Source: Cruoricaptor ignavus
Lineage (GTDB): Bacteria; Bacteroidota; Bacteroidia; Flavobacteriales; Weeksellaceae
Reading direction: 5' to 3'
Assembly (NCBI RefSeq): GCF_900141665.1
Contig: NZ_FQYI01000012.1
Coordinates: forward strand, 1-49,414
Length of the DNA stretch: 49,414 nucleotides
Shown here: positions 32,778-40,090 of the stretch, piece after piece
How positions within the stretch are numbered: the stretch's first letter is position 1
How the letters are laid out: each line of letters begins with the position of its first letter
Notes under the pieces: model-generated
Databases searched by the model: none
The model's input: the letters and a program-made list of their open reading frames with translations, nothing else
Told to the model about the DNA's origin: nothing
Position numbers and translations under genes: made by a program

Positions 32778-33201
32778 CTGGTGGCGGAATTTCGTAAACC
32801 TCTACCGCTTTTAGCGTTGTATCAACCTGCAGGGCTCCGCCATCAGCACCAGTAACTTCCACCTTCTTGGGCGGCGTGATGTTCTCCAGCTTGATGATTT
32901 CCTTTTCTACATCCATAATCGCTCGGATTCCCATAGGCGTGCCCTTGTAGTTCTCCTTTAGCGAACGCTTGAGCTGCTTCAGCTCGGCAATCTTGGCGGC
33001 CCGCTTCAGCTCTACAGTGATGTTCTCGTCCGACTTCCAACGCTGGTAGGCTTCACGCAGGTAATTCCGTGCCTGACGAATCTTGATTTTCCACTGCGTC
33101 TGCATCTGCTGAAGAATAACCCCGTCCTGAACGCCATCGATAATCCAATACTGCACCTGAATTAACCGCTTCTCACTCTCTATTTTCGTCGCTTTCTGCA
33201 T
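32767..33201 (-). CDS. Probable terminase small subunit
   Basis: 144 residues. The N-terminal 60 residues are compatible with an HTH (GVQDGVILQQMQTQWKIKIRQ), then helices with a long coiled segment and a flexible acidic end. Placed directly before the large subunit, as terminase small subunits are. It would bind the packaging site. No further motif is decisive. Confidence 0.65.
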   Translation of the reverse strand: MQKATKIESEKRLIQVQYWIIDGVQDGVILQQMQTQWKIKIRQARNYLREAYQRWKSDENITVELKRAAKIAELKQLKRSLKENYKGTPMGIRAIMDVEKEIIKLENITPPKKVEVTGADGGALQVDTTLKAVEVYEIPPPDEQ

Positions 33202-33452
33202 TATGTCTCATTCGGGTACATCCTCTTGATTACCTCGATGTGTCTTTTAAGTTCGTAAATTCTGTCACGAAGCTTGATGGCTTCGCGCTCCCTCATCTCG
33301 CGAATTGTCTCGGAAACATCAGCAATCGGTGATTCGTATGCCACCAAGGCATCTTCGTTTATGCTCTTCTCGCTCTCGAGATATTTAACTATCTGGTCTC
33401 TCATCTCAATCAGCGCTTGGTAGTTTGATTCGTTCATTTTCAAAATCTTCAA
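33201..33452 (-). CDS. Small coiled-coil protein
   Basis: 83 residues, almost entirely helical, heptad-like spacing at about 45-80. It overlaps the methyltransferase end by 47 bp and the terminase small subunit by one base. Unknown function; an assembly or packaging cofactor is possible. Confidence 0.55.
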   Translation of the reverse strand: MKILKMNESNYQALIEMRDQIVKYLESEKSINEDALVAYESPIADVSETIREMREREAIKLRDRIYELKRHIEVIKRMYPNET

Positions 33453-34875
33453 ATGTTAAATTGCCGTTTAAGTGGCTAAAATTAACATTTATCCCTCGCT
33501 TCTCGCAGTAGTTTAAATACCGCAATATGCATCCCTGCACATAAACCGGCTCAACTTCGGTAAATCTTCCAAGTCTCTGGGTGTGCTCACAGGCGATTAA
33601 CGCCGTTCCCGAACCAAGGAACCAGTCAATCACTATGTCTCCGGGATTGGTCGTGTCCAAAATCGCATCGGCAATCATCACCACCGGCTTCGGCGTTGGA
33701 TGGTTCTTCAATTCAAACCTATCGGGATTCGCTCTTGAAATGGCACTCGGATATTTCCAGACATTGGTTCTTATGCGGTCTTGCAGTTCGAGGTGTGAAA
33801 GGTGCTTCGCTGAATCCCCGTTCTTGAAGATGTAGCACCACTCGCTGTTGTCTTTGTAAAATTCTCCGCCGTTATCCAGCAAATCCTTGTTCCACAGCGC
33901 CTTCGCTCTCTCGTCTGAAAATATGAAGCATAACTCGTGCTGTGCTCGATAGAAAGAACCGTTCGCCATTAGGTCTTTCGCCCAAACGCAAACCTGCTTC
34001 GGCTGAGGATTGCCGTAAACCCTTCTCGCTGCTTCAGTCATATGCCAAGCGTGTCTGAAATCCATGAAGATGTAGTGAATCGCTCCGGGCACCGAATTTT
34101 CCACCGATGCCTTCATTATGCTGGCTAGGAATTCCGCAAACTCCTCATCATTCATCTCTCCCGAACCTTCGGCAAAATCCTTGTGCCGCTTGGTCGTCGT
34201 GTTCGTGAAGAAATCCGCAGGTAGATTATATGGCGGATCGCAATTCACAATCCGCGCCAGATCACCGCCCATAAGCTGTGCAACGGCTTCGGAATTTTTG
34301 AAGGAATCACACAGGATGCGGTGCCCGTTGATTTCGAAAAGGTCGCCAGCTTTAACGATGCAGTCCTTGTCCAAAACATAGACTTCCTCTTCCTCGGCAC
34401 TCTCAACATCGAACAAGTCAAACTTCTGTTCAAATCTCGGCATCGAAAATTCTGGAATTGATATCCGTTCACCGATGCTCGGAATGTCCAGATTGAATTT
34501 CTCCACGAAATCAAACAATCCCTGCTGGGTAATCTTTGCGTACGCTGATGAGTAAACCAATACCAACTCCGCCGCTTCTTCAACGCAGGCGCAGTCGATG
34601 AATGTTGCTGGCAATTCTTCTGGCACTTCGTGACCGAGCTGAACCAAGCGTTCCAAATCCAGCGTTCTGTGCTTCCCATCCAAGCAGTAGATTTTTCCTT
34701 CGTGCTCCCAAACCTTGAACGGATCAACGAACTGATACTGCAAAATGGAATTGATGAGCTTCTCGTCGCCATCGTCAATCCATTCCTTGAAATTCTCATC
34801 TTGGATGAATTCCAGTTCACGCCAGCGGATGTTCTCGGTCTTGAGAATTCGGCTTCTGATTTCTTGAGTCTGCAT
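33406..34875 (-). CDS. ParB-like domain fused to beta-class DNA methyltransferase
   Basis: 489 residues. Residues 15-130 are a ParB N-terminal-type domain with LDGKHRTLD (65-73). Residues 165-470 are a DNA amino-methyltransferase: motif IV DPPY (213-216) comes before motif I FLGSGT (419-424), the beta order, with PTPKP (393-397) as motif X. It methylates adenine N6 or cytosine N4, probably to protect phage DNA or mark it for packaging. First gene of the late operon, with a 15-base leader from its promoter. ParB-methylase fusions are common in phages. Confidence 0.88.
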   Translation of the reverse strand: MQTQEIRSRILKTENIRWRELEFIQDENFKEWIDDGDEKLINSILQYQFVDPFKVWEHEGKIYCLDGKHRTLDLERLVQLGHEVPEELPATFIDCACVEEAAELVLVYSSAYAKITQQGLFDFVEKFNLDIPSIGERISIPEFSMPRFEQKFDLFDVESAEEEEVYVLDKDCIVKAGDLFEINGHRILCDSFKNSEAVAQLMGGDLARIVNCDPPYNLPADFFTNTTTKRHKDFAEGSGEMNDEEFAEFLASIMKASVENSVPGAIHYIFMDFRHAWHMTEAARRVYGNPQPKQVCVWAKDLMANGSFYRAQHELCFIFSDERAKALWNKDLLDNGGEFYKDNSEWCYIFKNGDSAKHLSHLELQDRIRTNVWKYPSAISRANPDRFELKNHPTPKPVVMIADAILDTTNPGDIVIDWFLGSGTALIACEHTQRLGRFTEVEPVYVQGCILRYLNYCEKRGINVNFSHLNGNLTFEDFENERIKLPSAD

Positions 34876-34895
34876 TTATAGGCATAATTTTGCAA

Positions 34896-34922
34896 CAAAA
34901 ATAGTAAACTATTAGTTTACAT
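34896..34922 (-). promoter_or_regulatory. Late operon promoter
   Basis: TATTTTTG (34896-34903, minus strand) matches TAnnTTTG. The position of a -33 box is occupied by the palindrome at 34904-34920 and an AT-rich stretch without a clear TTTG, as expected if an activator, or relief of a repressor, is needed. It lies about 20 bases before the methyltransferase ATG. Confidence 0.6.
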
Positions 34923-35053
34923 TAAAATTCCTATTACATAAGATTAGTAAACCATTCGTTTACTTTTGATGGGTTGGTAAACCATTCGTTTACTTTTGAT
35001 GGGTTGGTAAACTATTAGTTTACTTTTGATCTGTTGGTAAACTATTCGTTTAC
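34904..35053. repeat. Array of five palindromes GTAAACNATTNGTTTAC, four at exact 30-bp spacing
   Basis: Copies at 34904-34920, 34947-34963, 34977-34993, 35007-35023 and 35037-35053. Each has perfect GTAAAC/GTTTAC arms around a 5-base centre. The last four are 30 bp apart (close to three helical turns) and share the linker TTTTGATNNGTTG. This fills most of the only gene-free stretch longer than 300 bp (34876-35220). Probable multi-site operator for late transcription; a centromere-like or packaging site is the alternative. Plus-strand TACTTTTG elements within the units leave rightward promoters possible. Confidence 0.85.
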
Positions 35054-35148
35054 TTTCAAATCCCTTCATTGATATGGTCTTCTGCACACTCTTACAAAAA
35101 GTAATTGTGAAGTAATACTTACTCTTTACTTTTTCTGTTTTTTGGGAA

Positions 35149-35178
35149 CAAAAAATGCCACCCGTATTATCAGGTGGC
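35149..35178 (-). terminator. Terminator of the early operon
   Basis: GCCACC (35157-35162) pairs with GGTGGC (35173-35178); on the minus strand the hairpin is followed by ATTTTTTG. It separates early leftward transcription from the late promoter. Confidence 0.8.
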
Positions 35179-35220
35179 TGGTGTAATTAAAAAACTGAGG
35201 GAGCAATCCTCTACAATCCG

Positions 35221-35457
35221 TTATTGGTTTACGATTTCGATATGCCTAAGCCTTACAAGGTCTCGGATGAATTCCTGTTCGTTGGTGGCTCTGATATCTT
35301 CGTTGGTGAGTGCTACGGCACGCTGGGCGTAGCCTATCATATACTCGTGGTTGTCAGCTGCCATAGCGTGCGGTGCGTTAATTCGCATCTGCGTTACGAT
35401 GTCGCCATAATCTGCGGCGTCAATGATTTCACCGTTGCAAGTGAATCTTATTTTCAT
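35221..35457 (-). CDS. Small unknown protein
   Basis: 78 residues from the ATG at 35457. A longer frame to 35559 runs through the inverted repeat at 35463-35497 and the end of the amidoligase gene, so it is not used. Sequence is mixed alpha/beta (MKIRFTCNGEIIDAADYGD). Last gene of the early operon. Not recognised. Confidence 0.6.
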   Translation of the reverse strand: MKIRFTCNGEIIDAADYGDIVTQMRINAPHAMAADNHEYMIGYAQRAVALTNEDIRATNEQEFIRDLVRLRHIEIVNQ

Positions 35458-35462
35458 TGTGT

Positions 35463-35497
35463 AAAGATAGGGAAATCTTACCAATCTCCCTATCTTT
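35463..35497 (-). repeat. Perfect 11-bp inverted repeat between genes
   Basis: AAAGATAGGGA (35463-35473) and TCCCTATCTTT (35487-35497) are exact reverse complements around a 13-base loop, just upstream of the gene at 35457. No T run follows on the minus strand, so it is not an obvious terminator. It may sequester the translation start or stabilise the upstream mRNA. Confidence 0.6.
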
Positions 35498-35506
35498 CTG
35501 ATTAGT

Positions 35507-36424
35507 TTAGGCGCTGAGGTCGATAGCCCTGTCCGCCGTGTAGTCAAGTAAACTTTCATTTAAGAATGCATTAAAGTTATCGGTTTCACCGTTCTGCTTG
35601 GCGTAGTCCACCAATCGCATACAGATGAGAATCCAGTTTTTGATTTTCGAGTAAGTCGTCGTGCCTGAATGGTGGCGGAATTCCACCGTGCCATAACGAA
35701 GCACGCTTTGCAGATTCAGCTTGAAATACCTGCTGAGGAAAAGCCTCCTGATACCTTCAAAGCTGCCAGTGTTCTGAATCCTCCGCTTGATGTTGTCTCC
35801 CACCGATGAAAGATTCCTGCAGTACTGGTTGTTATTTCCTCTTCTGGACACAGGCTGAATTTTATCAAACTCGCCTTCAAGATTCACGAAGGATTTGCAC
35901 AGGCTCTTGAAGTTCTCCGGAAGGAAATCGTTTACACCGATGTGAAGGTGAAATCCGCAAGACTTATTCACCTTTGCTTTCGCCCTGTTGAGAGCTTGGC
36001 AAACCTTCTTGATTTGCTCCAGTCCGTCAGTTCCCCGAAGCACCGGCGATACGATTTCATTTCCGTTGCCACCCCGGATTGAAGAATCAGTAACGATCTT
36101 CCAGTGGTCTCTCGTAAGGTGGTTGTAACCTTCGAACTGAATGTTGATTCCCACCCTGTTCATCTCTCTGACGATGTCTTCCCTGCTGGCACCGTAAACT
36201 TCCAGCTCGATTCCGAATGTTCTCTCGAAGGTGAATTCGAACGGAAGGTTTACGATTTCCGGACCTCTCTGGCTCATCCATTTTTTCCAGATGTTATGGG
36301 CGAATCCATAATTCCCATTCGTGATGTAGTGTGCAACATCTCGTCTCGTGAATCCAAGCTCATACAGTTTGTAAGCTTTTTGAGTCTTGTTCAGATTGCT
36401 GTTTAGAATCTCTTGAAGCGTCAT
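35507..36424 (-). CDS. Amidoligase-family (COOH-NH2 ligase) enzyme
   Basis: 305 residues. Family landmarks are clear: FGIELE (70-75), DSSI (113-116), NEIVSP (122-127), CGFHLHIG (156-163) and VEFRHHSGT near the end. These enzymes share the glutamine synthetase/GCS fold and form amide or peptide bonds using ATP. They are predicted to modify peptidoglycan, tag proteins or make small peptides. The N-terminal 60 residues include an HTH-like helix pair. It is in the early operon with its own possible promoter at 36450-36480. Substrate unknown. Confidence 0.8.
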   Translation of the reverse strand: MTLQEILNSNLNKTQKAYKLYELGFTRRDVAHYITNGNYGFAHNIWKKWMSQRGPEIVNLPFEFTFERTFGIELEVYGASREDIVREMNRVGINIQFEGYNHLTRDHWKIVTDSSIRGGNGNEIVSPVLRGTDGLEQIKKVCQALNRAKAKVNKSCGFHLHIGVNDFLPENFKSLCKSFVNLEGEFDKIQPVSRRGNNNQYCRNLSSVGDNIKRRIQNTGSFEGIRRLFLSRYFKLNLQSVLRYGTVEFRHHSGTTTYSKIKNWILICMRLVDYAKQNGETDNFNAFLNESLLDYTADRAIDLSA

Positions 36425-36449
36425 AATTCCCTGATTTTTAATTACATAT

Positions 36450-36480
36450 CTAAGATAAAGCGTTGTAGTAAACAGGGCAA
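36450..36480 (-). promoter_or_regulatory. Possible promoter for the amidoligase gene
   Basis: On the minus strand TTG (36478-36480), 20 bases, then TATCTTAG (36450-36457), one mismatch from TAnnTTTG. It starts 25 bases before the ATG. Confidence 0.4.
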
Positions 36481-36512
36481 GTCATTTCAAAAGATTAACT
36501 CTTAATTAGCAA

Positions 36513-36953
36513 TTACTTAGCACTGACAATGCGGTCCACGATTTCGCGGCGTTCCGTGTCCAATCTGTAGTAGTGGTGGATGATGAAGTTCCGCGCGGTG
36601 GTGTTCCACTCCGAAGGCGTCTTGAAATCCCTGAAGTTCAGCGGCTCGATACTGTCGTCGTAACGAAGCTCCCGAACGATTCGTGAGAGGTCTTGAATCT
36701 CGTCGTTGGCATCCGCCCAGCTCTCGGCATCTTCCGGAAATCGGCTTAGGAAATTATGCAGTCGCTCCTCCATTTCCTCTATGTAGCATTCTTCATCAAA
36801 GTTAAGCATTTCCTGCATCACCTCCAACATTCTCTGGTAGGCGTTCTTCTCATCGACCGAAAGGCTGGCGATTCCTTCGTTTTCGATTGCATCTTGGCAG
36901 TCACGCAGGTCCTGAAGTGTGTTCTGGAACCTGCAATAGGACATATTTGGCAT
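36513..36953 (-). CDS. Unknown phage early protein
   Basis: 146 residues, acidic and helical. The opening MPNMSYCRFQNTLQDLRDC is a conserved start of small proteins of many Bacteroidetes phages, but I know no function for them. Confidence 0.65.
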   Translation of the reverse strand: MPNMSYCRFQNTLQDLRDCQDAIENEGIASLSVDEKNAYQRMLEVMQEMLNFDEECYIEEMEERLHNFLSRFPEDAESWADANDEIQDLSRIVRELRYDDSIEPLNFRDFKTPSEWNTTARNFIIHHYYRLDTERREIVDRIVSAK

Positions 36954-36981
36954 AATGTTAAAGATTTAAAACTATGGCTAA

Positions 36982-37007
36982 ACTACCGCTTTGTTTGATG
37001 CGGTAGT
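36982..37007 (-). repeat. 8-bp hairpin after rusA
   Basis: ACTACCGC (36982-36989) pairs with GCGGTAGT (37000-37007) around a 10-base loop. Only a weak T stretch follows on either strand, so it may be a weak terminator or processing signal. Confidence 0.4.
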
Positions 37008-37012
37008 AATTT

Positions 37013-37450
37013 TTAACTGTTAATTAACTCCGTGAATTTCAGCTCGATTCTCGGCACCGTGCCGTATATCTTCCTGCTGTGCACTTCGCTTATTTGCGAA
37101 TCGTTCAGATAGACTATGCCTTCCAGTGAGTCAGCCGTGAGCTTGAAGAGGTTGTCTTGAAGGTCTGGCTTGGTGTCTTTGAAGAAGACTTCCCCGTTTT
37201 CTATTTTCCGGATTTTCGTCTTGCTGAACGATTTTAGCGGCGGAAAAACGAAGGTTGCATCCACTCTGACCGGGCCCGTGAAGGGCTTGAAGTTTGGCGG
37301 CAGTTGGGACTTTGCATCGTAGGCGAGGTTGCGCTCGTGGTTGGTAACGGTTTCGGATTGGTATTTGTGAATCTTTCCGTTTCGGACTGCGAATCGTGCG
37401 GACTGCTTGGGCTTCGGCTCGCCGAGAATCGTTATGCTGATGTGTTTCAT
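37013..37450 (-). CDS. rusA: RusA-family Holliday junction resolvase
   Basis: 145 residues. The RusA signature TKPDLQDNLFK (93-103) carries the catalytic acids D96 and D99; D107 and D117 (YLNDSQI) follow as in the family. It cuts Holliday junctions and branched DNA before packaging. The N-terminus ILGEPKPKQSAR is also typical. Confidence 0.9.
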   Translation of the reverse strand: MKHISITILGEPKPKQSARFAVRNGKIHKYQSETVTNHERNLAYDAKSQLPPNFKPFTGPVRVDATFVFPPLKSFSKTKIRKIENGEVFFKDTKPDLQDNLFKLTADSLEGIVYLNDSQISEVHSRKIYGTVPRIELKFTELINS

Positions 37451-37457
37451 TGGTTAA

Positions 37458-37538
37458 TTATTCGTGGATGTTTCCGATTAAATCCACTTCTACTACTTCC
37501 TTTTCCACAGGAATGTCTTTAAAATCTTGCTTTCTCAT
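37458..37538 (-). CDS. Possible 26-residue peptide upstream of rusA
   Basis: ATG at 37538 opens a 26-codon frame (starts MRKQDFKDIPVEKE) that ends 7 bp before the rusA start. It fills a 138-bp gap between genes in the right orientation. Length alone makes it uncertain. Confidence 0.35.
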   Translation of the reverse strand: MRKQDFKDIPVEKEVVEVDLIGNIHE

Positions 37539-37588
37539 AATTTGTAACTTTTTCGGAATCAACCGCAGGAATTTGTGTTATCCTGCGT

Positions 37589-38179
37589 TTATTGGTTTTT
37601 CACCTGCTGTTTTAGTTCGTTTAATTGCTTTTCTAATTCAGCGATTTCTCTCAATAACGGATTTTTAGAATCCTTTGTGAACGCTTCAAATTCTTCTTCT
37701 GATACTCTTTTACCTTTCACTAGAAAAATGCCAGCAGAATTTTTGAACGTTAGTTCATTTCCTTCGTCATCGTAGGTTCGTTCGTCCCAAAACCCAACAG
37801 AATTTTTGAACGTTAACATATTGCCGTCCTCGTCATAGGTTCGTTCATCCCAACAACCGTTAGAATCTTTATAAGTCAGTCGGTTTCCATTCTCGTCATA
37901 TGTTCGCTCAGACCAAAACCCACTATAATCTTTATAAGTTAATAAGTTTCCTTTGTCATTATAAGTAGATTCAATCCAAAATCCGTCAGCGTCTTTGTAG
38001 GTTAATCGATTTCCAGTATCGTTATAGGTTTCTTCAGTCCAGAAACCTTCAGAATCTTTTAAAGTTAACTGGTTTCCTTTGTCATCGTAGGTTTCTTCAA
38101 TCCAATAACCATCATCTTTGATATCTTTCTTATAAGCAATTTGCGAACTGTTGATGTGATAATATACTATTGTTTCCAT
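37589..38179 (-). CDS. Tandem-repeat (YD/RHS-like) protein
   Basis: 196 residues. After a 20-residue start come seven copies of a 20-residue unit of the form GFWxERTYDxxGNxLTxKD, then a coiled-coil tail (about 165-196). The repeats are also visible in the DNA with a 60-bp period, so copy number may vary by slippage. They resemble the YD-type beta-hairpin repeats of RHS proteins but are more regular. No signal peptide. Possibly a binding scaffold expressed early. Confidence 0.7.
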   Translation of the reverse strand: METIVYYHINSSQIAYKKDIKDDGYWIEETYDDKGNQLTLKDSEGFWTEETYNDTGNRLTYKDADGFWIESTYNDKGNLLTYKDYSGFWSERTYDENGNRLTYKDSNGCWDERTYDEDGNMLTFKNSVGFWDERTYDDEGNELTFKNSAGIFLVKGKRVSEEEFEAFTKDSKNPLLREIAELEKQLNELKQQVKNQ

Positions 38180-38232
38180 TTTTATTGATTTTTCGGTGAA
38201 ATATTAAATTTTGTTCTCAGTTATTGGCAAGG

Positions 38233-38640
38233 CTATGAAACAGTATCAACTTTTGAACGGCTAATCTGAATATCAAATTCAGGCTTATTCCCTTTTATGA
38301 TGGTGCGTACAAATCCTTTACTACCTTCGGGTATGTCTTCGCCTTCCGTTGCCCAATTAATTAAAGCGTGAATGAATTGCTGATTGACTTCTTTTTTCGC
38401 AATCCACATATTTCCCTTTGAAATTCCAACAAATGGTGTTTGCGTAAGTGGTGAAATTCCGAAATCAATCATTCTGAAAATACCGTCCACTATTTCGTGG
38501 AAAGTATCGATATCAATACCCCACTTATCAGCAAGTGCATTTTCCGTGATTAAATAATCTTCGTCTGGATTTTCCGTGTTCGTAAGCACGGCAGCAATTT
38601 CTTTTGCTTCGTCCCAATCTAATTTTACTGTTTTTGACAT
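38233..38640 (-). CDS. Unknown early protein
   Basis: 135 residues, acidic, mixed alpha/beta, no recognised motif. A helical segment at 35-60 (NALADKWGIDIDTFHEIVD) might be HTH-like. Starts next to the hairpin at 38671-38712. Confidence 0.6.
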   Translation of the reverse strand: MSKTVKLDWDEAKEIAAVLTNTENPDEDYLITENALADKWGIDIDTFHEIVDGIFRMIDFGISPLTQTPFVGISKGNMWIAKKEVNQQFIHALINWATEGEDIPEGSKGFVRTIIKGNKPEFDIQISRSKVDTVS

Positions 38641-38670
38641 TTGATTTTATTTAATTTTTGTTTGTTAATG

Positions 38671-38712
38671 TGAACTACCCACTACCCTAAAGGGATAGGG
38701 GATTTCTTGGAT
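38671..38712. repeat. Hairpin resembling an IS200/IS605 element end
   Basis: The order GAACTACCC, imperfect stem with CCC-TAAA-GGG tip (38685-38694), then GATTTCTTGG resembles the foot of many IS200/IS605 right ends and their omega-RNA scaffolds. No TnpA or TnpB gene is present. It is in a 94-bp gap between two early genes. It has no T run, so a terminator is not supported. Confidence 0.3.
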
Positions 38713-38734
38713 GATCATTTTTATTTACAACTTT

Positions 38735-39445
38735 TTACAAACCAAATTTGATTATAGCGACTTCGATTATGGCGAGGTATTCCTTTGCGTGCTTATTGTC
38801 GCCGTGCGTTTTTCTGACTTCCTTTTCAAACTCGTCTATAGAACCCGTGAAGCATCCGCAGTTGACCTTTATGTTGCCACCACCTTCCCTGAAGAAAGTC
38901 GTCGTGCGATTGTGCGAGCCGAAGTTCTGGAAGCTGCAGAAGTCATCGTTGGATGTAATTGTGGCGTTTCCCGAAATCCACGACATTACTTGAAGACTCG
39001 CAACTCCATTAACCCATGCGTTTCCTAAGATTCTTGAATAACCGCTAACCACAGCGTGATCAAAGACCTTGGCATCGTCTTGGATAATTACATGGTCAAA
39101 AACATAAGCACTGCCAAAAATCTTTGCGTTTCCACAAACCTTTGCATTACCGAATACTTGTGCTCTTCCATAAACCCTCGCTTCTCCATAGACTGATGCA
39201 TTCTCATAAATTAACGCATCCCCATTAACCAATGCGTTATTTAAAATTTTGGCATTACCGAATACTTGTGCATTGCCAGCGACCCAAGCGTTGTCTGATA
39301 GATTTCTTTCTTTCTCAACCCATCCCCCTAATTCTCCTTCGTCTGCATACATTGAATCTTTGGTTGCTTGAATCCTGAAGAGTTTTACCCCCATTGAGTT
39401 TATTATGGATTCCTCCGTTAGTTTGAAGTGTTTTTCCGTGTTCAT
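38735..39445 (-). CDS. Left-handed beta-helix (hexapeptide-repeat) protein
   Basis: 236 residues. Residues 40-180 consist of about 20 hexapeptide-type repeats (such as NAQVFGNAKILNNALVNGDA), which fold as a left-handed parallel beta-helix, as in YdcK-like and LpxA-like proteins. The acyltransferase catalytic His pattern is not evident, so an enzyme role is unclear. Such proteins are common in phages without known function. The C-terminus has two Cys in NCGCF. Confidence 0.75.
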   Translation of the reverse strand: MNTEKHFKLTEESIINSMGVKLFRIQATKDSMYADEGELGGWVEKERNLSDNAWVAGNAQVFGNAKILNNALVNGDALIYENASVYGEARVYGRAQVFGNAKVCGNAKIFGSAYVFDHVIIQDDAKVFDHAVVSGYSRILGNAWVNGVASLQVMSWISGNATITSNDDFCSFQNFGSHNRTTTFFREGGGNIKVNCGCFTGSIDEFEKEVRKTHGDNKHAKEYLAIIEVAIIKFGL

Positions 39446-39456
39446 TTTAGTTGGTT

Positions 39457-39642
39457 TTAAAATTCGTCATCGTCAACCTCCGTAGCTAGCCAGTTCTCGT
39501 AAGCCGCAGTAAAACTCAAAACACCATCTTCCCTCCGGAATTTCGCCTTCAAAAGACTGATGGCGTGCTCCTCGCTGTCCGCCCATACCGTGTAACTACC
39601 CTTGTAGCAGCCATTCGCCACATCAACCCTGTAACATTTCAT
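39457..39642 (-). CDS. Small unknown protein
   Basis: 61 residues, beta-alpha-beta appearance, acidic end. Same orientation, 11 bp before the beta-helix gene. Not recognised. Confidence 0.55.
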   Translation of the reverse strand: MKCYRVDVANGCYKGSYTVWADSEEHAISLLKAKFRREDGVLSFTAAYENWLATEVDDDEF

Positions 39643-39658
39643 AATTTAAATTTTTAAG

Positions 39659-40090
39659 TTATTTCCTTCTCTCAAGTAATTTTGTCACGAATTTCACGAT
39701 GCGGTTCATCTCCTCGGCATCCGCCAGCGAAAGATACCAGTACAGGTTTTCCATTTCCATTCTCGTGCTCCTGTAATGTTCCTGCCGCTCCTTCGTTAAA
39801 AACTTCTCGAACGCTTCAAACTTCCGTTCCAGCAATTCCGCATAGCGAGCCGTCTCATCATCAGCAGGCAGAAATCCTTTCTTAACCAGCTGTTTGTTAT
39901 GCCATGCAGCATAATTCATAGCTAAAATTGCCTGCGTTAATCTGTGCCCTACCTCCGCCTCGTTCTCCGGCGTTACCATAATCTGACTCCGCTTCCGCTC
40001 TTTCTGCTTTTGCTCGTAGCGCAACCTTTCAAGTCCAATCTTTTTGGCATACTCCGTGTCCGGTGCCTGTAAATATTTTGCCGCTGTCAT
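39659..40090 (-). CDS. Unknown helical early protein
   Basis: 143 residues, highly helical and charged. It overlaps the HTH gene by 4 bp (ATGA), so the two are translationally coupled. No known domain. Confidence 0.6.
   Translation of the reverse strand: MTAAKYLQAPDTEYAKKIGLERLRYEQKQKERKRSQIMVTPENEAEVGHRLTQAILAMNYAAWHNKQLVKKGFLPADDETARYAELLERKFEAFEKFLTKERQEHYRSTRMEMENLYWYLSLADAEEMNRIVKFVTKLLERRK

Noticed and set aside
34904-35053. CRISPR-like array
   Set aside because: The 30-bp units are repeats throughout, with linkers that are also conserved; there are no variable spacers and no cas genes.
37564-37587. Terminator after the repeat-protein gene (CGCAGGA/TCCTGCG hairpin)
   Set aside because: The stem is good but the minus-strand side continues GGTTGATT without a T run.
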